A stretch of DNA of 64,000 bases from Epinephelus fuscoguttatus (taxonomy: Eukaryota; Chordata; Actinopteri; Perciformes; Serranidae), in the NCBI RefSeq assembly GCF_011397635.1, contig NC_064764.1, positions 37,360,777 to 37,424,776 of the forward strand, written 5' to 3'. This document shows positions 33,310 to 43,930 of the stretch, piece after piece. The position numbers and the translations under genes were made by a program. Within the stretch, counting starts at the first letter, position 1. Each line of letters starts with the position of its first letter. A model generated the notes under the pieces. That model was given only the letters and a program-made list of their open reading frames with translations, was not told where the DNA came from and made no database searches.

Positions 33310-34264
33310 ATGGCGGAATATTTATCCGATGTAGAAGTGTCTGACGACGACTTTGAGTATGATGGATGTCCGTATCGTTTTGAGCCAGAATACACCGATG
33401 AGGAGCTATTTGAAAGGAGGATGCAGAGGGAAAGAGCTGAACAGCTGGCCAGAGAACAAGCAACCACTGCACGTCCACGAGTGGGGGCTAACTGGTGGTG
33501 TTGTTGTGGACACTGCACGGCAATGGTAACAGAGGAGGAGTGCCTTTGCTGCTCAGAGTGGGACTTGAGACCAGAGGAAACACGTATTGATGCCCCCCAA
33601 AATACGTGTCTCACTACACTCGAAGATTTTTCTGCCATGACAAACCGGGCTGTGGTAGAGACTTTTTTTCATGTCCCGAGAGTCAACTGGCAGACGCAGC
33701 CGAAGCCAGCAGGACCGAACGGCCAACTTTCGATAGAGTAAGTAGCCCATACAAATGCAAAAAGGGTATATTTTCTATGAGTGTTTGCTTTATAAGTAAA
33801 TAACTTGGGTATGGTGTCTTTACTTTGTAGTTATGTATGATCTGGAATGTAGACAGCAGACTCAGGCTATTACACAGAAAAAATAATGTAGAAACACGGT
33901 TGACAGTTTCATAGATATGAGTTTGGCATTTAGGAAATTTAGCTCAGTGTGGTTTATTAAAAAAAAAATCCATTGATAATCACTCCTGAATATCTTTTCT
34001 AACTTCTGTTTACTTTGTGCTAATTCTCTGTCCTGTAGGCAATGCAGACTGGTGGCATACCGGATTGTTATAGAGTGGGCACTTGCAGGGGAACACCTTG
34101 GACCTGGGAACAGGAGGATAATTCCTAGCTGCATTGTCTCTGCAATCAGAGGAAAATACCCCTCTCCCACAGGCAGTTATGTGGGATTCACTGAGGCTCA
34201 GGATGCTAATCAGCATCTGATTAGCAAGACAAAAGACTCAATTTTTCTTGGACAGTTTGTGTGA
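33310..34264 (+). CDS. P2X7 ballast-domain-like protein (2 exons: 33310-33737, 34039-34264)
   Basis: Predicted 217 residues. Exon 1 ends at GA|GTAAGT; exon 2 starts after TCCTGTAG; the 301-nt intron joins in frame as [14 protein letters not shown]. An acidic N-terminus and an E/R-rich helix (30-50) precede WWCCCGHC (62-69), ECLCC (77-81), CLTT (100-103), IIPSC (170-174) and [12 protein letters not shown] (182-193). These match, in order, the Cys-rich zinc and guanine-nucleotide-binding cytoplasmic domain of vertebrate P2X7 (CITT, ILPSC, FPKSEGQYSGF in the human receptor). No transmembrane segment, so it is not a channel; it would be a free soluble ballast domain. Start chosen at MAEYLS (ACATGG context); 14 more codons upstream are open. 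No frame damage. AATAAA at 34497. Function unknown. Confidence 0.8.
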
Positions 34265-34624
34265 AGGCTGTTACATTTGCTTTGTTTTTGCTATTGTCTT
34301 TGTATCTATTTCTATGCATATGTGTAAACACACAAATACTTATATTATTGTACATAATTGCCTTTTGTTTTTTGACAATTCATTTATGACCACTATTCAA
34401 TACAAAGTCATAAAACAAACTTGTTTTATTTTTTCCCATTATAAGAGTCAGTACGAAATATAACAACAGCAGAGTCCAGACATAACACAAGTGTAAAATA
34501 AAAACATATTTTAGCACACAACAGAAAAATAGTGAAAAAAAAGAAAACTTTTCAAAAACTTCCAAAACAAGATAAACAAACAAAAAGAAAAAAAACTAGA
34601 GTTGCAAGGCCCAAGAGGCAATGT
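34265..34624. other. 3' region of the ballast gene
   Basis: AT-rich, with a polyadenylation signal AATAAA at 34497-34502. Nothing else recognised. Confidence 0.4.
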
Positions 34625-34872
34625 CAAAAATACAGAAAGGCAAGCAGCACTCAAGTGTGTATCTTACATTTGTTCTTCTATTTGTCTCACACGGCAGGCA
34701 CAGGATCAGCAACAGAAACGTGTTGCAAATTTTGTCAGTGTTTGTAACACACACTGAGGAAGACTAAAGTCAATACACGTTTCTGTTATTGATCCCGTGC
34801 CTGCCGTGTGAGACATATAGAAGAACGTATGTAAGATGTACACTTGAGTGTTGCTGGCCTTTCTATATTTTC
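34625..34872. repeat. Long imperfect hairpin (about 97-bp arms) inside the TTAA element
   Basis: Arms 34625-34722 and 34776-34872 are inverted copies, including CTCACACGGCAGGCAC and its complement GTGCCTGCCGTGTGAG, separated by a 53-base loop. It lies between the 3' ends of the convergent ballast gene and the antisense THAP gene. It could be a nested foldback MITE, a terminator-like structure or a source of hairpin RNA; no target duplication was found. Confidence 0.8.
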
Positions 34873-35655
34873 TTGCATAGAAAATAAAAATCAGACATCA
34901 TGACTGTCACAAAAAAAAAAACTAATATGAGGCAGCTCTAAAAGACCGGCCATGTTGGAGCCAAAGCAAAGTATTTCCCTGATAGTGATCGTTTTGTGCT
35001 GGTTGTTTTCTGAGGTGGACTGGTGAGCACAAGAGTAAGTGCAGAGGCCAAATGAGATCCAGACAATCCTGTAGGCTCCTTAGCTGCTCTGTGTTGGCTT
35101 TTTATTGGAGTGGATTGTGGGAGTGCTTAAAGCTCTGATTCAAGAAGACATTCAACACTGGCACTTCCCTAAAGAAAAAAAAAAGTGTTATACACAGCGT
35201 CATCTACAGCAACTTTTACCTTACTCATCTGAGTGTGCCAATGTACCCACGTCCTTTAGTGCACTTTATTCTACGTTTTTGTACATTTTAGATTGATCAA
35301 AAACGGTCGAAACAACTGACAATTAGTTTTGGAGAAAGCATATGACTACTTGTAAGTGTGCGCTAACAATGCAGACCCATGGTGATTGCAGCTCGAGTCA
35401 CAATTTATTGCCTGCAGAGAATAACCATATCATATGCATTGCGAGTTAGTTTTTCAAAAACTAGCATGGACTAGAGTAAATTATATTGCGTTACAGTGCA
35501 GTATTCTTTTGCAGGAATGTATTTTTAGTAGGCTACTGCCGCTCAGAAATAGGTCGTGAAGATAGCTATTCATTTTATACAAGGAGCTGTATACGCTGGC
35601 CGACGTGCACTGGTTATCGACCAATATTATTACATCTTCAAAAGAAATGCATTAC
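34873..35655. other. Interior of the TTAA element, largely unrecognised
   Basis: Between the hairpin and the THAP exon. Contains a strong pyrimidine tract plus AG (minus strand, about 35170-35185) that would suit a splice acceptor for a downstream transposase exon. The sequence after it (STPIKSQHRAAKEP, then TSPPQKTTSTKRSL in one frame) is low-complexity and not diagnostic. Confidence 0.35.
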
Positions 35656-35810
35656 CTCCGCTGCGTCTGTTTTGCCCTCTGAAACAATCGGGATGGCATT
35701 CCTCCTGAGGTACTGACGCTGAGCTTCCTGGCCTTTTGCCTGTGGAAGGTGAACTTTGTCCAACTAGTCATTTTGTTTGGACAAAGTGGAAAAACGCAAT
35801 GACGAACCAT
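35656..35810 (-). pseudogene. THAP-domain exon, antisense end of the TTAA element, damaged
   Basis: Minus strand starts MVRHCVFPLCPNKM and continues WTKFTFHR, the beginning of a THAP zinc finger (C5, C10, then Phe-His-Arg). After FHR the reading frame no longer resembles THAP; in the next frame GQEAQRQYLRRNAIPIVSEG follows, so a small deletion near 35740 is likely. It ends in a donor GGAG|GTAATG at 35656/35655. Kolobok and P-type transposases begin with THAP domains, so this is probably the first exon of the element's transposase. A possible later exon follows the acceptor TTTCTTTAG (minus) near 35175. The catalytic part is absent. Confidence 0.6.
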
Positions 35811-35841
35811 GTTTGTAGCCGTGTAGCTCCTAGCCTAGCGC

Positions 35842-36194
35842 CGGCTGTACTCAGCTGCGCTCCTGCGGCGCACGTCTATGACGTCACCAAAAGTTACCAA
35901 TCCTTGTAAAGCCCCAGATGACCATAACAACGAAGTTGAGCTGACATGGCGATAACACTGGCCATTCATTTATAAAATGTAGGTGAAATGAGCGAGTTTC
36001 GCAGCAGATAATGTCTAATTTAGGGGCTTCGATTTTTGGCCCCGTCCGCTTCTATGGCATGAGAGAAAACGCCGTCGGATGGATCTAAATTGCTCGAAAA
36101 CGGCTCCGAGCTCCACCAAAATTGTCTGGGTGAGTCTACGAGCGTATTTAATCCTAGAAATAAGGTCCAGGTGTCAAAAAACCGAACTTAGCCT
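35842..36194. repeat. Right 353-bp terminal inverted repeat
   Basis: Pairs with 32912-33264. Contains a perfect cAMP-response-type palindrome TGACGTCA at 35879-35886, about 70 bp upstream of the antisense THAP start. Confidence 0.9.
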
Positions 36195-36198
36195 TTAA

Positions 36199-36479
36199 GC
36201 CATCCTAGATGCTCAAAAAACCATGAGTGCTCTTAAAAATTGCTGGCTGACAGAATAAATGTATAACATATCTGCTGGGTTCTCTTCATTAAGTTAATTA
36301 TACGTTTATAATTTAGCACTGTTTAGATTGAATTAGCTTCATTGCAATTACCTAATCTAATTTGGCTCTCAGTTAAACTGCTCCTCTGCTGACTCTTCCA
36401 TATAAGATGAAAGATGATATGATGAAAAGCTTGAAAACACTTGTCAGTTGCACTCAGGTCCTACACAGTACCAATCTCC
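36199..36479 (+). mobile_element. Compound repeat block, copy in unit C (right part)
   Basis: Continuation of 30770-32907 after the TTAA element (GCCATCCTAGATGC onward). Compared with unit B (22916-23125) and unit D (50140-50355) it lacks about 210 bp after CCATATAAGA, where GATGAAAGAT joins directly to ATGATGAAAAGC. Confidence 0.6.
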
Positions 36480-37680
36480 CTCATTGTCTCCCTGCAATTA
36501 TGAATAAAAGGCTTAACGTTACAGTAACAAGAAGGGTCCCGGACAGTGGCATATAAATAACGTCTTGGGTTTCAGAGTAAAACCTCCACTGACAAACCGC
36601 TTGAGCTGTTCTCAGCAGCTTAGCATCGTCAATCACAGCAACAACAGCAACAATATAGCGGCGCAAGGAGCCAGACATTGGCAGGAAGCTCTCCAATTCA
36701 CGACAATTTTTTAAGGTACTCAGGTTTAAAACTTATGGAAATACGGAAATACTGGTTGAACTTTGTTCCAGAGGACATGAAATCCTTTCCAAGACGGACT
36801 ATTCATCCATGGAAGCGCCTGGAATTAATCCGAGTTGCCATCAGACCCAGACTGTGGAGATACAGACGACAGAAGCGAGGTAAAAGGGCAGGCTGACAGA
36901 CTACGTCAGGCTCCACACAGACTGGCCCTTCCAAGCTTACTCCTCGTTAAGGCTTGCTCTCTTAGTCTCTTGGTGGTCAGGTGACAGGGAGGCCTACACA
37001 CTGCACTGACACACCTGGAGAACCCCGACACCTGCGTGAGAATTCTGTTTGTTGAGTTCAGCTCGGCATTTAACACTGTCAACCCCGGGCAAGCTGGTCA
37101 ACAAGCTGCTGTCACTGGGCCTGGACCACCACCTCTGCAGCTGGATTAAGGACTTCCTCTCCAACAGACCACAGCACGTGAGACTTGGAGATCTCATCTC
37201 CTCTAACACCATCCTCAATACCAGCACCCCCCAAGGCTGTGTTCTCAGTCCACTCCTATACTCACTATTCACAGACGACTGCACTCCCATCCATAACACA
37301 AACTACACATACAAGTTTGCAGATGACACAGCTGTGGTGGGGTTCATAACCAACAATTATGAGACAGCCTACAGAGAGGAGATCCAGGCCCTCACATCCT
37401 GGTGTCAGAACAATGACTTGCTTTTCAGCTCCAACAAGACAAAGGAGCTCGTTACTGACTTCAGGAGACACAAGGACACAACACATGCCAGTCTGGTGAT
37501 CACTGGAGAAGAAAAACTGGGCTTCCACAGAAACTCCTCACCAACTTCTACCACTGCACCATAGCAAGTGTCCTGAGCTATGGATGCACAGTGTGGTTCT
37601 CCAGCTGCACCTCAGAGGAGTGGAAGGACTTGCAGCGGATAATCAAAACTGCATTGAGGGTCACTGGTGCCCCTCTTCCA
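36480..37680 (+). mobile_element. LINE A, copy 2
   Basis: Same insertion as 23190-25435. The N-terminal segment is kept (36678-36896). The whole endonuclease and early RT are deleted (junction near 36965). The RT from VRILFVEFSSAFNTVNPG to FADDTAVVGF (37311-37340) and WCQNNDLLFSSNKTKELVTD is better preserved than in copy 1, which lacks the TSWCQ segment. The 3' end is cut at 37680, where it joins LINE B. Confidence 0.8.
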
Positions 37681-40364
37681 TTTTGCACCTCACTCTCTAT
37701 ATTCATTTGAACTCATTCGACTTTCGCATCAGCTTACGCGAAACATAATGCGCCTTTCCAGCAGCTCCGCAGGTTATTGCTCTTCTCAGCTTCTTTTGTT
37801 ACTCTACATGCTGATATGGCATTTCACCCACCTAAACTCGCTTTATTGACTCTATGCTGTGGACATGGCATTTCACCCACCTAAACTCGTTTATTGGAAT
37901 AATCAACTCCTCGCTCTGAAGACTAAGTCCCATGCCGGTGTGGTTTCATATTTACCCGACAAAGTGAGGAGACCGTATTGCGGCTGCAGAGCCGGCGCAA
38001 AGCTAGCGGAAAAGCTGCTGGTTAAGAAGTGGTTATATAAACCTTCGATACCTTCAGTGATCATGGGAAATGTGAACTCACTAGCTAATAAGATCGACAA
38101 ACTGGCTGCGCTGGTGAAAAATGTTAAGACCTACAGAGAGTGCAGTTTGTTGTGCTTCTCTGAAACATGGCTAACGACTAGCATTCCAGATGTTAACGTG
38201 GAGCTACTCGGCTTCAGCACAGTCAGGTTGGACAGAGACACAAAAGTCTGCAGGAAGCGAAAAGGAGGAGGATTTGCTGTGTACGTGAACACAAGGTGGT
38301 GTAATCCTGGGCATGTAAACATCAGGTCTCCATTTGCTGCAGGGACATCGACCTTCTGGCTGTAAGTTTGCGTCCCTATTACTTGCCTAGAGAGTTTGGA
38401 CACGCCATTGTTGTCATTGTTTACATCCCGCCACAAATCGACGCAGAAGTAGCGTGTGACGTCACCCACTTTGCTGTTGCTAAACTACAAACACAGCATC
38501 CTGAGGTACTTGTGTTAATCTCTGGGGACTTTAATCATGTGACTCTAGACACTACACTACCTGTTTTTTTCCCACTATGTGGACTGTAACACCAGGGGAA
38601 ATAGGACTACTGACCTACTGTATGCAAATGTAAAGGATGCATACAGGGCCACCCCGCTGCCTGCACTGGGAAAAGTGGACCACAATCTTATTCTGCTTCA
38701 GCCTCACTACAAACTGAAGGTGAGGAGGCTACCCACAACCACACACTCATTCAGGAAGTGGTCTCCTGGGGCAGAGCATGCTCTGAGAGACTGCTTTGGA
38801 ACTACTACTACTACTTTGGATCGAGGAGGTTGTTGACTGCACCACTGACTACATTAACTTCTGTATGGACGTTGTTGTTCCTTTAAGAACGGTGCCCTGC
38901 TATGCTAACAACAAGCCCTTGATTACGAGTCACATTAAAGGCCTTCTGAATCAGAAGAAGAAGGCCTTTAAAGATGGTGATCAGCAGGAGCTTAGACGCG
39001 TGCAGTGGGAACTCAGAGTCCAGCTCAGGGAGGCAAAGGAGCAATACAGGAGAAAGTTGGAGCAGAAGTTGCAGAACAACAGCATGAAGGACGTATGGAA
39101 CGAGTTGAAGATCATCAGCGGCTGCAGCTCGAGGCGGGGCACCACCATCGAGGGGGATGTGGGCAGAGTGAACCAGTTGAACAACTTCTTAAACAGGTTT
39201 GACAACCCCATCCCAATCTCACCTCTGATCACCACGCTCCCCACGCCCCCATGCTCTCTCCCTCCCCCTACGAGTAGACACCTGCACTAAGGAGACTCCC
39301 TCCCCACCTGCAATCACAGCAGCCCAGGTGCGCGGAGAGCTGAGGAGGCTTCACCCCAGCAAAGCAGCAGGTCCAGATGGAGTATCCCCTCGACTGCTGA
39401 AGGCCTGCACGTCGGAGCTGGGAGACCCTCATCCTGCAGAGCTGAATGACTTCAGGCCGGTCACCCTGACATGACGTGATAAAGACCATGGAGCGGCTGC
39501 TGCTACACCACCTGAGGCCACAGGTTCGCCACGCCCTCGACCCGCTGCAGTTCACGTACCAGTAGAAGGTGGGAGTGGAGGATGCCATCGACTACATGCC
39601 ACACTGATCCCTCTCTCACCTGGACAGAGGCAGCTGTGCCTGGACTACTCCAGTACCTTCAATACCATCCAGCCTCAGCTCCTCAGGCACAAACTGACTG
39701 ATATGGGAGTAGGCTTACACCTGGTGGCATGGCTAAGGTCTGCCTGTCAGGTAGACCTCAGTATGTGCAACTGGGGGACTGCAGGTCTGACACTGTGGTC
39801 AGAAGCACAGGAGCGCCGCAGGGGAGCGGCTGCTGCTCCACCACCTGAGGCCACAGGTTCGCCACACCCTCGACCCGCTGCAGTTCGCGTACCAGGAGAA
39901 GGTGGGAGTGGAGGATGCCATTGTCTACATGCTACACTGATCTCTCTCTCACCTGGACAGAGGCAGCGGTGCTGTGAGAACTACATTTCTGGACTACTCC
40001 AGCACCTTCAATACCATCCAGCCTCAGCTCCTCAGGCACAAACTGACTGATATGGGAGTAGGCTTACACCTGGTGGCATGGCTGAGGTCTGCCTGTCAGG
40101 TAGACCTCAGTATGTGCAACTGGGGGACTGCAGGTCTGACACTGTGGTCAGAAGCACAGGAGCGCCACAGGGGACTGTGCTTTCTCCTGTCCTGTTCACC
40201 CTGAACACGTTGGACTTCCAATACAACTCGGAGTCCTGTCACATGCAAAAGTTTGCGAACGACACAGCCATTGTGGGCTGTATTGGTAGTGGACAGGAGG
40301 AGAAGTACAAGAAATAAGATGGTGGACAGGGCCGACTGTACTTCCTCAGAAGGCTGGCATCCTT
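37681..40364 (+). mobile_element. LINE B, copy 2 (left part)
   Basis: Same element as 25436-28300; it continues at 43451 after an L2 insertion. Endonuclease at 37865-38340, pre-RT at 38796-39470, RT box FANDTAIVGC near 40254. Around 37800-37875 the MAFHPPKL start segment is tandemly duplicated. A second, ~335-bp tandem duplication lies at 39490-40175. Dead. Confidence 0.8.
39490..40175. repeat. ~335-bp tandem duplication inside LINE B copy 2
   Basis: The segment from GAGCGGCTGCTGCT through GGAGCGCCGCAGGGG (39490-39823) is followed at once by a second copy (39824-40175) that has a few substitutions and one 18-base longer stretch (GGTGCTGTGAGAACTACA). The other LINE B copies have it once. Confidence 0.8.
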
Positions 40365-42329
40365 AGTTTAATCTGGGCAGACAGTCTCAAAACTTATAAG
40401 AAGGGCCTCCGTAATGCCAGAGCAAACTATTACTCAGCATTAATAGAAGACAATAAGAACAACCCCAGGTTTCTTTTCAGCACTGTAGCCAGGCTGACTG
40501 AGAGTCAAAGCTCTATTGAGCCTTGTATTCCTTTAGCCCTTAGCAGTAATGATTTTATGAGCTTTTTTAATGACAAAATTCTAACTATTAGAGGCAAAAT
40601 TCACGACCTCCTGTCCTCAGATAGTACCTATCTAACCTCAAACACAGCTGTAAAACCTAATATATATTTAGATTGCTTCTCCCCAATTTCTCGTCAAGAA
40701 TTGACCGCAGTGACTTCAACGTGTCTCTTAGACCCCACCCCAACTGGGCTACTTAAGGAGGTCTTACCTTTAGTTAACACTCATATATTAGATATGATCA
40801 ATATATCCTTATTAACAGGCTATGTACCACAGTCTTTTGAGGTAGCTGTAATTAAACCTCTACTAAAAAAGCCCACCCTGGATCCAGAGGTGTTAGCCAA
40901 CTATAGACCAATATCTAATTTTCTCTTTATGTCAAAGATCCTTGAGAAAGTAGTCACAGACCAGCTGTGTGATTTTCTCCAGGATAATAATCTATTTGAG
41001 GAATTTCAGTCAGGATTTAGAGTGCATCATAGCACTGAGACAGCACTAGTTAAAATTACAAATGACCTTCTGATTGCTTCAGACAAAGGACTTGTCTCTG
41101 TACTTGTTTTATTAGATCTTAGTGCAGCGTTTGACACAATTGACCATCAAATTCTACTGCAGAGACTGGAACACTTAATTGACCTAAAAGGTTCTGCACT
41201 AAGCTGGTTTAAATCTTATTTGTCTGATCGTTTTCAGTTTGTTGAGGTTCATAATGAATCATCCTTACGTACCAAAGTTTGTTTTGGAGTTCCGCAAGGT
41301 TCTGTGCTCGGACCAATCCTATTTACTCTATATATGCTTCCTTTAGGTAACATCATTAGAAATCACTCTATAAATTTCCATTGTTATGCGGATGATACAC
41401 AGTTGTATTTATCAATGAAGCCAGAAGAAAGTAATCAATTAACTAAACTCCATGACTGCCTTAAAGACATAAAAACCTGGATGAGCACCAATTTCCTGAT
41501 GTTAAATTCAGACAAAACTGAAGTTATTGTTCTTGGCCCCAGACAACTCAGAGACTCTTTATCTGATGATATAGTTTCTCTAGATGGCATTGCTCTGGCC
41601 TCTAGCACTACCGTAAGAAACCTCGGAGTAACATTTGATCAAGATTTGTCTTTTAATTCTCATTTAAAACAAACCTCACTGACTGCATTTTTTCATTTGC
41701 GTAATATTGCGAAAATTTGGCCTATCCTGACCCGAAAAGATGCAGAAAAATTGGTCCACGCTTTTGTTACCTCAAGGCTGGATTACTGTAACTCTCTATT
41801 ATCAGGTAGCTCTAATAAGTCCTTAAAAACTCTCCAGCTAATTCAGAATGCAGCAGCACGTGTACTAACAGGAACTAAGAAACGAGATCATATTTCTCCT
41901 GTTTTAGCTTCTCTGCACTGGCTCCCTGTAAAATCCAGAATTGAATTTAAAATCCTACTGTTAACTTATAAAGCTCTAAATGGTCAGGCTCCGTCATATC
42001 TTAGAGAGCTCATAGTGCCTTATTATCCCACCAGAACACTGCGCTCTGAGAACGCAGGGTTACTCGTGGTCCCTAAAGTCTCCAAAAGTAGATCAGGAGC
42101 CAGAGCCTTCAGCTATCAGGCTCCTCTCCTGTGGAATCATCTTCCTGTTACGGTCCGCGAGGCAGACACCGTCTTCACATTTAAGACTAGACTTAAGACT
42201 TTCCTCTTTGATAAAGCTTCTAGTTAGGGCTGGCTCAGGCTTGCCCTGTATCAGCCCCTAGTTAGGCTGACTTAGGCCTAGTCTGCCGGAGGACCCCCCT
42301 ATAATACACCGGGCACCTTCTCTTCTTCT

Positions 42330-42375
<46 letters not shown>

Positions 42376-42740
42376 TTCTATTACTGCATCTTGCTGACTC
42401 GGCCATTCTGGATGTCACTAACTCGGCTTCTTCTCCAGAGCCTTTGTGCTCCACTGTCTCTCAGATTAACTCATATCACAGCAGTGCCTGGACAGCGTGA
42501 CGTGTGTGATTGTGCTGCTGCCGTGGTCCTGTCAGATGCCTCCTGCTGCTGCTGCCATCATTAGTCATTAGTCATACTTCTACTGTTATTATACACATAT
42601 GATTATTGTCACACATGTATACTGCCAGATATTAATATATACTTTCAACATATTGTATCACAGTAGCCAGAACTATAACTCTAATATTATTACTTTCAAT
42701 AATGTTGTTGTAAGCTACTGTCATTACCGTCTGTCCTGCA

Positions 42741-42772
<32 letters not shown>

Positions 42773-43048
42773 ATTGTGTCATACGGATTACTGTTAATTT
42801 ATTATGCTGATCTGTTCTGTACGACATCTATTGCACGTCTGCCCGTCCTGGAAGAGGGATCCCTCCTCAGTTGCTCTTCCTGAGGTTTCTACCGTTTTTT
42901 TTCCCCGTTAAAGGGTTTTTTTGGGGGAGTTTTTCCTTATCTGCTGTGAGGGTTCTAAGGACAGAGGGATGTTGTATGCTGTAAAGCCCTGTGAGGCAAA
43001 TTGTGATTAGTGATATTGTATTGTATAAATAAAATTGATTGATTGATT
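40365..43048 (+). mobile_element. L2 LINE, 5'-truncated, young
   Basis: Inserted in LINE B copy 2 after GGCTGGCATCCTT. 5' truncated in the pre-RT region; RT and C-terminal part fully open (40368-42227). The 3'UTR has a (TC)n tract (42332-42372), a second one at 42741-42764, and an L2-type end (TGTAAAGCCCTGTGAGGC) with a (ATTG)n tail. No clear target duplication; the 3' tail is the landing site of a SINE. Confidence 0.85.
40368..42227 (+). CDS. L2 reverse transcriptase, 5'-truncated but open (619 codons)
   Basis: Open without interruption from the 5' truncation point; the first Met is at 40557 (556 residues). RT motifs in order: [46 protein letters not shown] (first catalytic Asp), [28 protein letters not shown] (catalytic Asp pair), then the thumb and a C-terminal [19 protein letters not shown] segment typical of the L2/CR1 group. 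No endonuclease domain, so it cannot be complete. The lack of any stop in 1.86 kb indicates a recent insertion. It would copy L2 RNA at target-primed nicks. Confidence 0.88.
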   Translation, partial: LIWADSLKTYKKGLRNARANYYSALIEDNKNNPRFLFSTVARLTESQSSIEPCIPLALSSNDFMSFFNDKILTIRGKIHDLLSSDSTYLTSNTAVKPNIYLDCFSPISRQELTAVTSTCLLDPTPTGLLKEVLPLVNTHILDMINISLLTGYVPQSFEVAVIKPLLKKPTLDPEVLANYRPISNFLFMSKILEKVVTDQLCDFLQDNNLFEEFQSGFRVHHSTETALVKITNDLLIASDKGLVSVLVLLDLSAAFDTIDHQILLQRLEHLIDLKGSALSWFKSYLSDRFQFVEVHNESSLRTKVCFGVPQGSVLGPILFTLYMLPLGNIIRNHSINFHCYADDTQLYLSMKPEESNQLTKLHDCLKDIKTWMSTNFLMLNSDKTEVIVLGPRQLRDSLSDDIVSLDGIALASSTTVRNLGVTFDQDLSFNSHLKQTSLTAFFHLRNIAKIWPILTRKDAEKLVHAFVTSRLDYCNSLLSGSSNKSLKTLQLIQNAAARVLTGTKKRDHISPVLASLHWLPVKSRIEFKILLLTYKALNGQAPSYLRELIVPYYPTRTLRSENAGLLVVPKVSKSRSGARAFSYQAPLLWNHLPVTVREADTVFTFKTRLKTFLFDKASS

Positions 43049-43450
43049 GATGGGTGGCACAGTGGTGTGGTGGTTAGCACTGTCGCCTCACAGCAAGAGG
43101 GTTGCCGGTTTGATCCAGGGTGTGGGAGCCCTTCTGTGTGGAGTTTGCATGTTCTCCCCGTGTCAGTGTGGGTTCTCTCCGGGCACTCCGGCTTCCTCCC
43201 ACAGTCCAAAGACATGCAGATTGGGGTCTAGGTTAATTGATAACTCTAAATTGACCGTAGGTGTGAATGTGAACGTGAATGGTTGTCTGTCTCTATGTGT
43301 CAGCCCTGCAACAGTCTGGCGACCTGTCCAGGGTGTACCCTGCCTCTCGCCCGATGTCAGCTGGGATAGGCCCCAACCCCCCCCGCGACCCTCAAGAGGA
43401 TGAAGTGGTTAGAAGATGAATGAATGAATGAATGAATGAATGATTGATTG
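43049..43450 (+). mobile_element. tRNA-derived SINE (second family) at the L2 tail
   Basis: Starts GGGTGGCACAGTGGTGTGG (A-box region TGGTGGTTAGCAC), B-box-like GGTTTGATCC, then the body with GTTTGCATGTTCTCCCCGTG and GACATGCAGATT, ending in a (GAATGAAT)n tail. Flanked by TGATTGATTGATTGA-type sequence on both sides, i.e. the L2 tail was the target. This is a different family from the minus-strand SINEs at 14233, 20736 and 56581. Confidence 0.85.
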
Positions 43451-43930
43451 ATTGAACATCTGCAAAAAACTCTGATGTTCTATCAGACTGTTGTGGCAAG
43501 CGCCCTCTTCTATACGGTGGTGTGCTGGGGAGGCAGCATCAAGAAGGGGGACCCCTCACAACTGGACCAATTGGTGAGGAAAGCGGGCTCTGTTGTGGGG
43601 ACACAGAGCTGGACAGCCTGACATCCGTGGCAGAGCGACGAGCGCTGAGCAGAGTCCTGTCAATCATAGACAATCCACTGCATTCACTGCACAGTACCAT
43701 CCACAGGCAGAGGAGCAGATTCAGTGACAGGCTGCTATCTGCTACTGAGGAAATCGTTCCTCCCATACGTCATGCGGCTCTTTAACTCCACCCAGAGGAG
43801 ATAACTGTGGGTGTCTAATTGTGTATGTATGCTAACTTCATTGGTCAAACGGACCACACATCAATATTCTCTCATCTTACTTCACTGTTGTTAGGTATGC
43901 TTTTTTCCATTACCTTGCTGGCTACAAAAT
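43451..43930 (+). mobile_element. LINE B, copy 2 (right part)
   Basis: Resumes AACATCTGCAAAAAACT, matching 27772 onward, through the C-terminal segment (CGDTELDSLTS) and the 3' end TAACTGTGGGTGTCTAATTG. Confidence 0.8.

Larger units (their letters stand above)
32912..36194. mobile_element. TTAA-type (Kolobok-like) DNA transposon carrying a ballast-domain gene
   Basis: 3283 bp. Both ends are AGGCTAAGTTCGG... in inverted orientation and are flanked by TTAA (32908-32911, 36195-36198). Empty sites at 22704 and 49929 read GAGACTTAAGCC with a single TTAA. The inverted repeats are 353 bp and nearly identical, so insertion is recent. Cargo: a plus-strand two-exon gene (33310-34264) for a P2X7 ballast-like protein, and a minus-strand damaged THAP exon (35656-35810). 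TTAA is used by piggyBac and Kolobok; a THAP-bearing protein favours Kolobok. No transposase catalytic core is seen, so it is nonautonomous in this copy. Confidence 0.8.

Noticed and set aside
33310-34264. A full P2X7 receptor gene
   Set aside because: No transmembrane or extracellular ATP-binding P2X sequence is present; only the cytoplasmic ballast part is encoded.
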